Both the position numbers and the translations under genes were made by a program. A DNA stretch of 61,790 bases, taken from positions 1 to 61,790 of the forward strand of contig JAGBIF010000004.1 of the NCBI GenBank assembly GCA_017935065.1, in the 5' to 3' direction. This document shows positions 8,901-16,535 of the stretch, one piece after another (position 1 is the stretch's first letter; every line of letters starts with the position of its first letter). The stretch comes from Clostridia bacterium (GTDB lineage: Bacteria; Bacillota; Clostridia; Oscillospirales; CAG-272). The notes beneath the pieces were generated by a model. That model saw only the letters and a list, made by a program, of their open reading frames with translations. It had not been told where the DNA came from and did no database searches.

Positions 8901-9777
8901 CAAGTCCCGCAAGTGCCGAGAGGTCAATTCCCGAATAGGTGGGCATGTCATCAACAGGCTCGTCGGGGATGGGGGTATCCTCGACAGGCGCTTCCTCGAC
9001 AGGCGCTTCCTCGGCGGGTGCTTCCTCGACAGGCGCTTCCTCGACAGGCGCTTCCTCAACAGGCGCTTCCTCGACAGGTGCTTCCTCGGCGGGTGTCTCG
9101 CTGGGAAGGGGAGTGTTTATCGCATCAAGTGCCGAGAGGTCGACACCCTTATAGATAAGCTCAGGCTCGATGGCGGCAAGAAGCTCTTTACCGTCACCGC
9201 TGATTATAATGGGCTCTGTGGGAGAGTACGAGACCTCGCGAGAGCCTCTTTCCTCTGCCTCAAGTGCAAGCTGCTCACGGCGCTTACGCTCTGCGTCAAG
9301 GCTGTCCGAGTATTTGCGAAGAAGCTCATCGTTCTCGGCATTTCTTGCCTCAGCGCCCTCTGCTTCCCTCTGACTTGCAAGCAGGCGTGCCTCGTCCTCG
9401 TCCTGCATACGGCGGGAAAGCTCTTCCTCGCGCGCCTTGCGCTTAGCATCGCGTGCCGCGCTTCTGCGCCTTTGCTCTTCCTTTTGTCTTTCGCGATAAT
9501 TTTCGGCATAGGCAAGCTGAGCCAGACGCTTTTCACGTGCCTCTGCCTTCCTCTTTTCGTCCTCAAGACGCTTCTGCTCGGCCTCGCGAGCCTTCTGCTT
9601 TTCAGCTCTTGCGGACTCGGTCTTTTTCTTTCTGTCCTGAGTGCGGCGCGCCTTAAGGCCTGCGTCTGCCTTGGCGGCGGCTTCCTTTGCCGCCCTCAAC
9701 CTGTCGAGCGCGGTGGGAGCCTGCGCGGGCTCTGCCTTCGCCTCGGTTGTCGTACCGTTCTTGATTTCTTCGCTCAT
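5968..9777 (-). CDS. Giant coiled-coil protein with C-terminal membrane anchor, unknown function
   Basis: Protein of 1269 residues, not assignable to a known family. Residues about 20-180 are Arg/Lys/Glu/Ala-rich helix, probably coiled coil. Residues about 229-268 are a VEEAP pentapeptide repeat, flanked by two copies of a motif: YKGVDLSALDAINTPLPSE (about 209-227) and YSGIDLSALAGLGAPLSSE (about 281-299). Further low-complexity repeats are VKEEP and KPEPKK. The C-terminal 600 residues are again highly charged helix. One hydrophobic segment (about 1230-1254) near the end, with no signal peptide, suggests tail anchoring with a cytoplasmic body. It overlaps the CBS gene upstream by four bases (ATGA), so the two are co-translated. 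A scaffold or cell-envelope/division role is possible but unproven. Confidence 0.75.
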   Translation of the reverse strand: MSEEIKNGTTTEAKAEPAQAPTALDRLRAAKEAAAKADAGLKARRTQDRKKKTESARAEKQKAREAEQKRLEDEKRKAEAREKRLAQLAYAENYRERQKEEQRRRSAARDAKRKAREEELSRRMQDEDEARLLASQREAEGAEARNAENDELLRKYSDSLDAERKRREQLALEAEERGSREVSYSPTEPIIISGDGKELLAAIEPELIYKGVDLSALDAINTPLPSETPAEEAPVEEAPVEEAPVEEAPVEEAPAEEAPVEEAPVEDTPIPDEPVDDMPTYSGIDLSALAGLGAPLSSEGALEDYLEDIEEAKAKSDTAPAPEAKPVAEKPRTALPEDYIISIDEQEIIAPTEPKLLGKRRLESETAEDSAEDPVKEEPVKEEPVKEEPAVEDERVVISIPATVVSKPEPKKKPEPKKKPEPKKATKTVKTITRTITRTVPAPAPAASSEPMTVRIYDERNDRSTELNNYLRGYGTYALVTKKAGFTDEVDGRRRTIEDEIRIPEATERGRVVREPSELSDDYEFSAGFVYTYEALGLVDKKREKRERKERMKQLRHDMKRAKYGLPPLYAVVKDDVMPDEVDEGEIDDGESLTEEAVAATAIATAVAAIAAERAESDADADNAAEYVDYPEDGSAAGIAAAAVGGAMLADGYRQRLDEQDALRQRRNELASEIARDERQTRDELAELHARENDAILGSYQAEIDEMNDRYAREIGELTERRDQIRSSYEAEKARLEESIAGYTNPYSTEGRHVEVATRGTDGNHVVTVSYSSPTEPEAMPERYSLPEGESNEKRALARLAEGEVTDKIVTRMNKRELKDRLARAERKENKLRRTYRKIERKRVDSTERLVTLMAIKRELLESYVSDLNYSIVAENSKYTKKYVRLVSDTAGEYNGLIDDFAVLTGSKTPTVNENIAELIVSGVGCPPIPVVDYVSREKLTEKPSPKREAAERRREQKQLLRDDKALRRDIKQGLVRTQETPDAIALTPKMVKRMMQLDLKTVKARCAYRISGVKYQLSLSNYHFNESTRKSEAARVDSNARLRAMRRDRKKLFKVTKANNKRYAKVLLGNVKLNRVKHEAERQRLEVLRQRIIARMVDRAQINTRLMALYTDDGRGKKNVRDKIAKVRLKAARRSFKKQLHLYRKSRRYFVPMPLKEETWALMNERTDLCAYLAECKHRKRHEKPKGSLKRAMKEEIRNTKKNIKYTERDIYRLMHKMKKKNEKQPNIKAQIIWITVLAVLVVGVVACAVFYKQIFEFIAGLIGSFKG

Positions 9778-10214
9778 TGTGTATCCCCCTGATCATCTTC
9801 GTTGTCGTTATAAAATCTTAACAAAAAGTTCAGCACATCGCGCCGAAGGATAATACCGATAAAGCAGCCTCTGTCGTCAACTACGGGGACGAAGTTATGC
9901 TCTTTTACCTGTTCTATCAGCGTGTGCATTGAGGTCTCGTGACTTATAGGTCTTGCGGGATTTGGCTTCATTATAGCAGTTACCGAGGTTTCCTCGGCAG
10001 GTCCCTGCTTGTTGAAGCTACCGCTTTCAATAAAGAATTTGAATATATCGTCGGTCGTCACCGTTCCGACGTATCTTCCGTCCCCGTCGAGGACGGGAAT
10101 TGCGGTGTATCTGTGATACGCCATCTTCTCAAGCGCCTGTCTTACCGTGCTGTCGCTTCCTATGTACACGGCAAGGCTCTTGGGTATCAGAAAGCTTAAA
10201 ATATTTGCTGCCAT
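9774..10214 (-). CDS. Two-CBS-domain protein, DarB/CbpB-like
   Basis: Protein of 146 residues consisting of two CBS domains: about 10-65 (AIPVLDGDGRYVGTVTTDDI) and about 80-135 (FVPVVDDRGCFIGIILRRD). Stand-alone CBS pairs of this size in Bacillota include DarB (YkuL, CbpB), which binds cyclic di-AMP and controls partners such as the stringent-response synthetase. The length and ordering fit that family, but ligand specificity cannot be read from sequence by eye. Its stop overlaps the start of the giant coiled-coil gene and it begins 2 nt after coaW. Confidence 0.7.
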   Translation of the reverse strand: MAANILSFLIPKSLAVYIGSDSTVRQALEKMAYHRYTAIPVLDGDGRYVGTVTTDDIFKFFIESGSFNKQGPAEETSVTAIMKPNPARPISHETSMHTLIEQVKEHNFVPVVDDRGCFIGIILRRDVLNFLLRFYNDNEDDQGDTQ

Positions 10215-10216
10215 TG

Positions 10217-11086
10217 CTAACTGTCCTCGCTCCCCTTGCCGTACAGTGCCGAGCCTATTGCAGTTGCGTACTGTGAGAGCGGCGGTATTATGAAATGCAG
10301 TCCCTCTTTTTCGTATATGGAGCAGAACTGCTCAAACTTTCGCTTTGTAATTGAAAGTCCTGTGAGATTTCCCGTCAGGACAATGTTCTTTACCCCGACT
10401 GACCTTGCGCCGAACACCGATATCATACCGACGGTCTCCAGCACCATATTGACAAGGCCTGCCGAAATATCGTCCTTGGTTGCAAGGTCGGAGAGGTTTC
10501 CGAAGTTTGCGGCGGTCAGATCGTGCGACAGCTCGTGAAGGTTATTTTCCCTCGTCATATCCGAGATGCGAAGGTCAACCTCCTTGAGGTCGCCAGCCTC
10601 CGCCATAGTAGCGATATGCTCAACGCTCTCGGCATTGAGAAGAAGCCTTGACAGTCCCATCAGCGTTCCGCCTCCGACACCCGTGCCGCCGAGGTAGTTC
10701 ATCGCCCCGCCTGCTGTCGCGTGTACTAAAGCCGTGCCCGTGCCCATGCTCACGCACAGAGCGCTGTCAAGCCCCGAGAGGTATAGACCGCCGAGCCCTA
10801 TGCTGTGGAATTCGGGAACCTTAACGCACTTAAGTCCGTAAAGTCCCTTTTCAACGTATGCCGAGCCGACACCCGTCATCATTACCCGCTCGATATCCGA
10901 GAGGGCGATGCCGTTTTCGTCGGTGAATTTTCCAAACGCGCCGTATATAGAGGTCACAGGATCGTTTGCCTTGATAAGCTGAGGTGTGATAAGCTCGCGC
11001 CTCTCGCCCTGCCTTATGCCTACTATCTTTGTCGTGCTTCCGCCGACGTCAATTCCGATAATTACCCTTTTATTTGTTGCCGTCAT
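10217..11086 (-). CDS. coaW: Type II pantothenate kinase
   Basis: Catalyses the first step of coenzyme A synthesis, phosphorylation of pantothenate. It has 289 residues from the start at 11086, which has GGAGG 8 nt upstream; an earlier in-frame start at 11155 is rejected. Family marks are the N-terminal phosphate loop GIDVGGSTTKI, SMGTGTALV and the glycine-rich YLGGTGVGGGTLMGL segment, ending IPPLSQYATAIGSALY. This is the actin-like fold kinase used by staphylococci and many Clostridia instead of CoaA. It starts 4 nt after the MutS-like gene. Confidence 0.92.
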   Translation of the reverse strand: MTATNKRVIIGIDVGGSTTKIVGIRQGERRELITPQLIKANDPVTSIYGAFGKFTDENGIALSDIERVMMTGVGSAYVEKGLYGLKCVKVPEFHSIGLGGLYLSGLDSALCVSMGTGTALVHATAGGAMNYLGGTGVGGGTLMGLSRLLLNAESVEHIATMAEAGDLKEVDLRISDMTRENNLHELSHDLTAANFGNLSDLATKDDISAGLVNMVLETVGMISVFGARSVGVKNIVLTGNLTGLSITKRKFEQFCSIYEKEGLHFIIPPLSQYATAIGSALYGKGSEDS

Positions 11087-11090
11087 ACCG

Positions 11091-12707
11091 TCATCCTCCG
11101 CGCCTCGACCTTTCGGCCATAAGATTGTCAAACGAAAGACCGTACTTGTCTGCAATATCCCTTGCGTAGGATTTTCCGTCGGGCTTCTTTCTCACTATCT
11201 TGAAGGAACGCTTTCCTTCTTCAATGCCCGCCACGAGCGTATCAAGAGCAATTCCGCCTTGGGATTTTGACTTTTCGTTTATGTCGGGAACGCTTGAGGC
11301 AAGCTCGTGAAGGTGCGTCGAGAATATTCCGCGCACCCTGATCGTGGCGAAGGCGGTTAGTATTTCCGAGGCGATATAGGTTGCCTCGTACGCGCCCGTC
11401 GACGAGAGCGACTCGTCAAGAAGTATCATACTGTTTTCGCTGACACCGTCAAATATCTCGCGAAGCCTTGCACATTCCTCACCGAGCCTTCCCTTGTCAA
11501 TGGTATCGTCAGCACCCTCGGGGAAGTGGGTGAATATCGCATCGACGGGGGAAATCTCGGCATCCTCCGCGGGGACGGGAAGTCCAAGCATCGCAAATGC
11601 CTGCGCCGCGCCTACCGCAACCGTGATAACCGACTTTCCGCCTCGGTTAGGCCCTGTCAGGACGAAAATTCTCGCATCGTCATCAAAGGCGAAATCGTTA
11701 GTGACTATCTCATCGTCAATAGCAAGAGCTACTCTCGGGTTGTAAAGCCCGACTGCCGAAAATGCCTTCTCGCTCTCGGGAAGTATCCTCGGAACCGTCA
11801 CCGAACAGCCAGGATGCACCGAAAGACGCCTGATAAGCTCGGTCGCCTTGGAGACGAACTCTATCTCGGGAAGAAGCCTCAGAAGGAAATCGGTGTTGTC
11901 AAGCACGTACTCGCCGACTATCGCGCGCCAGCCCTTGATTGATGCTCTGAAAACGTCCTCAATAGCACCGTGAAAGGCGGCGGTGAGCGCCTCGCGCTTG
12001 TTGTCGCTCTGTCCCTTTCCAAAGGGGGATAGCTCGGATATGGTGGTGAAGGCGTCGTTCTTAAACGAAAGCCTTAATATCTTATCAAGCGTTCTGCCCG
12101 ATTTGAACTGCTCGGAGTTTACCGAAACAACGCTTGCCGAGCAGGGGCGAAGCTCGCGGTCAAGGTTTACACCGATAGTAACGCTCCTTACCTCGTGAAC
12201 CCTCTGTGCCAGAGCCGAAAGCTTTTTATTAAGCTCAGCGTAATAATCCGAGGCGGCAAGCTCGATTACGAAATCGCAAAGCTCGGAAAACGCGGGGCTC
12301 TTTATCTTGTCGCGTATAGGCTCAAAGCCCTCGCGAAGAGTGTCAATGCAGGAAACGTAAAGCTCAATTTCAGTAATGCTGTAAAGGTAAGAGTCACCCG
12401 AATTTTGTGAGTCGGAATCAAGACGCCTCAGCTCTTGAATATCGTCAAGAATGGGATGAACTCTTGAGAGCGTATCCTTAAGCTCGGGAAGCCTCAGCAT
12501 ATCGTCAATCGTGCTTTGTCTGTACTTTATTATATCGGCATCCCTTGTGAAGAAATCCGAGAGAATACTGTTCTTCAGCGAGAAAAGCTCGGTAAGACCA
12601 AGCTCGTCGCAAACCGCCTCGCTGATATTCGGCAGATTGTCTCTGTTCTGGTGATATATTAACGCTTCCTCGGAGGGATAGAGCAGACTGATAAACTTTT
12701 CTTTCAT
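11091..12707 (-). CDS. MutS-family ATPase without mismatch or Smr domain
   Basis: Protein of 538 residues whose C-terminal part is a MutS ATPase: Walker A GPNRGGKS, Walker B region MILLDESLSST, and FSTHLHELA. It ends with the MutS-like DGKSYARDIADKYGL segment. The N-terminal half is helical and matches the clamp/core domains only loosely. There is no mismatch-recognition domain I and no C-terminal Smr nuclease, so it is neither canonical MutS nor MutS2. It belongs to the poorly characterised short MutS-like group and its substrate is unknown. No strong ribosome site precedes the ATG. It is the first gene of the operon with coaW and the CBS gene. Confidence 0.8.
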   Translation of the reverse strand: MKEKFISLLYPSEEALIYHQNRDNLPNISEAVCDELGLTELFSLKNSILSDFFTRDADIIKYRQSTIDDMLRLPELKDTLSRVHPILDDIQELRRLDSDSQNSGDSYLYSITEIELYVSCIDTLREGFEPIRDKIKSPAFSELCDFVIELAASDYYAELNKKLSALAQRVHEVRSVTIGVNLDRELRPCSASVVSVNSEQFKSGRTLDKILRLSFKNDAFTTISELSPFGKGQSDNKREALTAAFHGAIEDVFRASIKGWRAIVGEYVLDNTDFLLRLLPEIEFVSKATELIRRLSVHPGCSVTVPRILPESEKAFSAVGLYNPRVALAIDDEIVTNDFAFDDDARIFVLTGPNRGGKSVITVAVGAAQAFAMLGLPVPAEDAEISPVDAIFTHFPEGADDTIDKGRLGEECARLREIFDGVSENSMILLDESLSSTGAYEATYIASEILTAFATIRVRGIFSTHLHELASSVPDINEKSKSQGGIALDTLVAGIEEGKRSFKIVRKKPDGKSYARDIADKYGLSFDNLMAERSRRGG

Positions 12708-12951
12708 AGGGTTTTGGTGCCGTCCGTTTCGCTTTTCTTTTGGCGACCTTATAAATTATGTCGCGTGTAATTATAATATGCTTAACTAATTTTATCACAA
12801 ATAAAACTATTTTTCAATAGATTTTCAAAACTTTTTTGGTAAAATTAACGAAATGAAGAAAACGGCGAGGGAAAAATCTGTCGCATATCACAAATTATGA
12901 GGTAATAACAATCTCGGTTTTTCAAAAATCGGAATTCAGATAAACAAAAAA

Positions 12952-12990
12952 ACAACCGCCCAAAACATACAAAATGTAAAGGGCAGTTGT
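12952..12990 (-). terminator. Terminator of the DUF1292 gene
   Basis: Stem ACAACTGCCC / GGGCGGTTGT (one G-T pair) with a loop of about 19 nt, followed on the minus strand by a run of seven T. It lies 25 nt past the stop of the DUF1292 gene. Confidence 0.8.
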
Positions 12991-13015
12991 CTTTTTGCTA
13001 TTGATTTGTCTTTGA

Positions 13016-13321
13016 TTAGTCCTCTTGAGAATCGAGCAGATCGTTGTACTTCTTAAATACGATATCAAGAATTTCGTCGTCGGTAACTATGTTGAAGTTA
13101 TCGTTGTCATCCTCGTCGCGAACTACCTCAAACACGAGTGCCTCGTCATCCTCCATACCCTCGATAAGCTCGACGGGCTGAAGCATCGCGTAAAATTTAC
13201 CCTCGTGAACGATGCCTGCGATCTCAACGAAATCAATCTCCTCGCCATCAGGTGAGATGAGAGTAATTATGTCGTCATCCTCAAATTCCTCAACGTCATT
13301 AAAGTTCTTGTTTTCGTCCAT
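13016..13321 (-). CDS. DUF1292 (YrzB-type) acidic protein
   Basis: Protein of 101 residues from the start at 13321, which has AAAGGA about 9 nt upstream; a farther ATG at 13360 is rejected. Its features are the acidic N-terminus, DDIITLISPDGEEIDFVEIAGI, YAMLQPVEL and DEALVFEVV, which define DUF1292. The family is widespread in Bacillota and often lies near yrrK/mreB-type loci, but its function is unknown. Here it stands alone between a terminator and a 546-nt repeat-rich intergenic stretch. Confidence 0.88.
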   Translation of the reverse strand: MDENKNFNDVEEFEDDDIITLISPDGEEIDFVEIAGIVHEGKFYAMLQPVELIEGMEDDEALVFEVVRDEDDNDNFNIVTDDEILDIVFKKYNDLLDSQED

Positions 13322-13569
13322 TTTTATATTCCTTTCGTTTGTTATTTTTTGCTTTGTCACACTTTAGGCTTGTTGGCCTTGAATATATCGGCTAGGGCAG
13401 GACGCCCGACGCGTTTGTATGTGCCTGATTATTCGGAATACCAAGGCATAAAAAAGCATAAAGCAGAGCCTGCTCCAAGCCCGCTGCTATATATTCTACC
13501 ACGAGGCGAGACAAAAATCAAGAGGCAAAGCAAATATTGCTTCGCGGTAGTATTCCGCCTGTGGCAAAG

Positions 13570-13695
13570 TGAAGCTATCCACGACGGTGAAGCTATCTTC
13601 GTGAGTGTAGTTATCTTCGAGGGTAAAGCCATCTTCGGTAGTGAAGGTATCTTCGACGGTGAAGCCATCTTCTGTAGTGAATTTACTCGCGACGG
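13570..13695. repeat. Seven exact-length 18-nt tandem units
   Basis: Seven consecutive units of 18 nt start at 13570, 13588, 13606, 13624, 13642, 13660 and 13678; the consensus is TGAAGCTATCTTCGACGG. Each unit holds a GAAG-NNAT-CTTC mini-hairpin. Because 18 is a multiple of three, both strands show hexapeptide repeats in open frames, but no credible ribosome site or protein family supports translation. The rest of the gap (13381-13569) shows only a long inverted repeat, GGAATAC / GTATTCC. Confidence 0.85.
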
Positions 13696-13821
13696 CTCAA
13701 AGTTTGAGTGACTTCATCCTGCTGTTATGCGCGCTGTTTTACCGCAAAGTGTAAATAATTATAGTCATAATGCTTGTAACTTTTGAATTTTTATGCTTCT
13801 GCTTTGGTTTTTGTAAAAAGA

Positions 13822-13855
13822 AAAGGGCAAGACAATTTTGCTCGCCTCGCCCTTT
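13822..13855 (-). terminator. Terminator of serC-serA
   Basis: Stem AAAGGGCGAG / CTTGCCCTTT (one G-T pair) followed on the minus strand by TTTTCTTTTT. It lies 12 nt beyond the serA stop codon. Confidence 0.8.
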
Positions 13856-13867
13856 GAATTTGTTTGA

Positions 13868-15028
13868 TCAGATTACTCTTACTCTGATAATTCCGTCAAT
13901 CTTCTTGATTGCCTCGACTACCTCGGCGGGGACCTTAACGCCCATCTCAAGGATGGTGTACGCGAATGCACCCTTAGAGCCCGAGGACATATTTTCGATG
14001 TTGATACCAACGCTTGAAATAAAGGTGGTAATTCTCGAAAGCACGTTTGCGATATTCTTGTGGCAAACGCAAAGCCTCTCAGCGCCCGTGTGAGGAATGG
14101 ATACGGTGGGGAAGTTAACCGAGTTTCTTATGTTACCGCAGGTGATGTAATCAACCAGCTCCTGTGCCGCCATAACCGCACAGTTGTCCTCGCTTTCCTC
14201 GGTAGATGCGCCAAGGTGAGGGATGTTTACGATACCAGGAACGTCAAGAGTTTCCTCGGTGGGGAAGTCGGTTACATACGAAGCAACCTTACCCGAAGCA
14301 AGCGCTGCCTTCAAATCATCGGCATTGACGAGGTCTGCGCGCGCAAGGTTGATGATGCGAACGCCGTCACGCATTTTCGCGATGGTGTCCTTGTTTATCA
14401 TACCCTTGGTATCCTTGGTGGAGGGAACGTGGAGAGTGATATAGTCTGCCTTCTCGTAGATTTCATCGTAGCTCTCAACCTTCTCAACCGCGCGGGAGAG
14501 GCTCCAAGCCGCATTTACGGTAATATAGGGGTCGCAGCCTACAACCTTCATGCCAAGCGAGCGTGCCGAGTTTGCAACGAGACCGCCTATCGCGCCAAGA
14601 CCGATAACACCGAGCGTCTTGCCGAGTATCTCGCGGCCTGCGAACTTGCTCTTTCCCTTTTCGACTGCCTTAGCGACACCGCCCTCGGCACCCATAAGTG
14701 TCTTTGCCCACTCAATTCCGCCCACTACGTCACGCGAAGCGAGGATGAGCGCCGCGATAGCAAGCTCCTTAACGCCGTTTGCGTTAGCACCAGGGGTATT
14801 GAATACTACGATACCTTCCTCGGCACATCTCTCAATCGGAATGTTGTTGACACCCGCACCTGCTCTTGCAATCGCGATAAGCTCGGGGCCGAACTGCATA
14901 TCAAGCATATTAGCCGAGCGCACCATTATTGCGTCGGGCGAGGTAACGTCCTCTGCTACCTCAAATACGTTCTTGTCAAAAACGTCGGTGCCAACCTTGG
15001 CAATCTTGTTTAAAAGCTGAATTTTCAT
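13868..15028 (-). CDS. serA: D-3-phosphoglycerate dehydrogenase
   Basis: Catalyses the first step of serine synthesis, oxidation of 3-phosphoglycerate with NAD. It has 386 residues, the short form of the enzyme. The NAD-binding motif is LGVIGLGAIGGLVAN (about residues 138-152). D-2-hydroxyacid dehydrogenase signatures include RIINLARADLV and the catalytic-region NIPHLGAST. The end (about 315-386) is an ACT domain (IANVLSRITTFISSVGINIENM), likely to sense serine. It lies 36 nt downstream of serC in the same transcript. Confidence 0.96.
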   Translation of the reverse strand: MKIQLLNKIAKVGTDVFDKNVFEVAEDVTSPDAIMVRSANMLDMQFGPELIAIARAGAGVNNIPIERCAEEGIVVFNTPGANANGVKELAIAALILASRDVVGGIEWAKTLMGAEGGVAKAVEKGKSKFAGREILGKTLGVIGLGAIGGLVANSARSLGMKVVGCDPYITVNAAWSLSRAVEKVESYDEIYEKADYITLHVPSTKDTKGMINKDTIAKMRDGVRIINLARADLVNADDLKAALASGKVASYVTDFPTEETLDVPGIVNIPHLGASTEESEDNCAVMAAQELVDYITCGNIRNSVNFPTVSIPHTGAERLCVCHKNIANVLSRITTFISSVGINIENMSSGSKGAFAYTILEMGVKVPAEVVEAIKKIDGIIRVRVI

Positions 15029-15064
15029 TTTTAAAACCTTCTTTATATTTAATAGGTAGAGAAA

Positions 15065-16159
15065 TTAAAGCTTGGGGTTTTCCATAGCGAACTTCTTCAT
15101 AAACTCAACGAGCTTAACGACACCCTCCTCGGGCATAGCGTTGTAGATGGAGGCTCTCATACCGCCGACGCTTCTGTGACCCTTAAGGTTCTTAAGACCT
15201 GCCTTAGCCGCCTCGGTAGCGAACTTCTTGTCGAGGTCTGCATCGCCCGTAACGAATACAACGTTCATCATAGAACGGCACTTCTTGTCAACGGGCGCGG
15301 TGTAGTAATCCTGACCGTCAAGGTAATCGTAGAGTATAGAGGCCTTTCTTTCGTTGCGTCTCTTCATTTCCTCAAGACCGCCGATGGAAAGAATCCAGTC
15401 AAATACGAGCTTTGCCATATAGATGCACCAGCAGGGAGGAGTGTTATACATAGAATCATTCTCAACCATATTCTTATAGTCGAGCATAGCGGGGGTGTCA
15501 GGTCGTGCGTTTCCGACGAGGTCCTCGCGGATGATAACGATAGTAAGACCCGCGGGAGCTACGTTCTTCTGTGCGCCTGCGTAGAGCATGCCGAACTTGG
15601 ATACGTCAATAGGCTCAGAGATGATGCAGGAGGAGATGTCCGCAACAAGAGGAATATTGCCTGTGTCGGGAATGTAGTGGAACTTCGTTCCGTAAATGGT
15701 GTTGTTGAAGCAGATGTGAACGTAGTCTGCATCGGGACGGAAGTCAGCCTTAGTGGTCTCGGGAATAGTAGAGAAGGTGGGGGTAGCGCCCGCGCTGGAT
15801 GCCGCGATAGCGATATCGCCGTACTTCTTAGCCTCGGTAGCGGCCTTCTTCGAGAACTGACCCGATACTATGTAGTCGGCGCACTTATGCTCGGAGAGAA
15901 GGTTAAGCGGAACTGCCGCGAACTGAGTGGAGGCACCGCCCTGAAGGAAAAGCACCTTGTAGTTCTGAGGAATGTCCATTACCTTGCGAAGCGATTCCTC
16001 TGCCGAGTGGAGAATTTCCTCGAAGTCGTAGGAGCGGTGAGACATTTCCATAACCGACATGCCGCTTTCGCCGTAGCAAATGAGATCCTTCTGTGCCTGC
16101 TCAAGCACCTCAAGAGGAAGCATAGAGGGACCAGCCGAGAAATTATAAACTCTTTCCAT
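15065..16159 (-). CDS. serC: Phosphoserine aminotransferase
   Basis: PLP enzyme making phosphoserine from 3-phosphohydroxypyruvate and glutamate. It has 364 residues with the family N-terminus YNFSAGPSMLPLEVLEQAQ. It also has the FLQGGASTQFAAVPLNL segment, the PLP-lysine region GMLYAGAQKNVAPAGLT, and the substrate-binding GHRSVGGMRASIYNAMP near the end. It is the first gene of serC-serA. The ribosome site is weak (AGGG about 10 nt upstream) and a small ATTACC-ttac-GGTAAT hairpin (16173-16188) lies just before it. Confidence 0.97.
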   Translation of the reverse strand: MERVYNFSAGPSMLPLEVLEQAQKDLICYGESGMSVMEMSHRSYDFEEILHSAEESLRKVMDIPQNYKVLFLQGGASTQFAAVPLNLLSEHKCADYIVSGQFSKKAATEAKKYGDIAIAASSAGATPTFSTIPETTKADFRPDADYVHICFNNTIYGTKFHYIPDTGNIPLVADISSCIISEPIDVSKFGMLYAGAQKNVAPAGLTIVIIREDLVGNARPDTPAMLDYKNMVENDSMYNTPPCWCIYMAKLVFDWILSIGGLEEMKRRNERKASILYDYLDGQDYYTAPVDKKCRSMMNVVFVTGDADLDKKFATEAAKAGLKNLKGHRSVGGMRASIYNAMPEEGVVKLVEFMKKFAMENPKL

Positions 16160-16217
16160 TTTAAATAACCCTATTACCTTACGGTAATCCTTTCGCTATT
16201 TTAAAAAATATAAAAAT

Positions 16218-16246
16218 ATTATATACCTTGGTTAAAATTTTGTCAA
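16218..16246 (-). promoter_or_regulatory. SigA promoter of serC-serA
   Basis: Perfect consensus boxes TTGACA (16241-16246) and TATAAT (16218-16223) on the minus strand with a 17-bp spacer. A CGCAAATGCG palindrome lies upstream at 16270-16279. Confidence 0.85.
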
Positions 16247-16357
16247 TACAATTGCTCTAAAAAAATATACGCAAATGCGATTTTCGTCACTTTGCAAAGA
16301 AAAGGAAGGCACTTTTGCATAGATAAAAAATATTTTGCCGAAAATATGAAAAAGGGG

Positions 16358-16386
16358 TTGACTTTTGCATTTGCCTATGCTATAAT
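16358..16386 (+). promoter_or_regulatory. Promoter of the tRNA-Met/tRNA-Glu pair
   Basis: TTGACT (16358-16363) and TATAAT (16381-16386), 17-bp spacer, 36 nt before the mature tRNA-Met end. Confidence 0.85.
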
Positions 16387-16422
16387 CTTAAAGCAAGTTT
16401 GCGCAAGCGTGCTTGTAACCTT

Positions 16423-16499
16423 GGCGGATTAGCTCAGTTGGCTAGAGCGTCCGGTTCATACCCGGCAGGTCGTTGGTTCAAATCCGACATCCGCTACCA
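16423..16499 (+). tRNA. tRNA-Met (CAT), elongator type
   Basis: A 77-nt cloverleaf. The acceptor arm GGCGGAT pairs with ATCCGCT, the anticodon loop is TTCATAC (anticodon CAT), and the T loop is TTCAAAT. The encoded 3' end is ACCA. The sequence pattern resembles the Bacillus elongator tRNA-Met rather than initiator or Ile-lysidine tRNA. One mismatch sits at the outer pair of the anticodon stem. Confidence 0.93.
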
Positions 16500-16530
16500 T
16501 ATGCCGAAGCCCATCGGCTTCGGCATATTT
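16500..16530 (+). terminator. Terminator-like hairpin between the two tRNAs
   Basis: Perfect 12-bp stem TATGCCGAAGCC / GGCTTCGGCATA with a 4-nt loop and a TTTTATAA tail. It abuts the CCA end of tRNA-Met and lies 6-9 nt before tRNA-Glu. It may partly terminate transcription or act as a processing signal. Confidence 0.65.
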
Positions 16531-16535
16531 TATAA

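Noticed and set aside
12505-12798. 97-codon minus frame before the MutS-like gene
   Set aside because: Mostly overlaps the MutS-like coding start in another frame; no ribosome site or recognisable pattern.
13349-13711. Open frames on both strands over the 18-nt repeat, including a hexapeptide repeat that resembles a left-handed beta-helix
   Set aside because: The hexapeptides follow only from an 18-nt DNA period; the plus frame begins inside the DUF1292 leader and neither frame has a ribosome site.
14060-16168. Long plus-strand frames (317 and 330 codons) opposite serA and serC
   Set aside because: Antisense shadows of two unmistakable enzymes; no domain pattern or ribosome site.
16160-16422. 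T-box or other amino-acid riboswitch before serC
   Set aside because: The leader is under 60 nt from the predicted start and holds only a 6-bp hairpin; no T-box sequence or antiterminator was seen.
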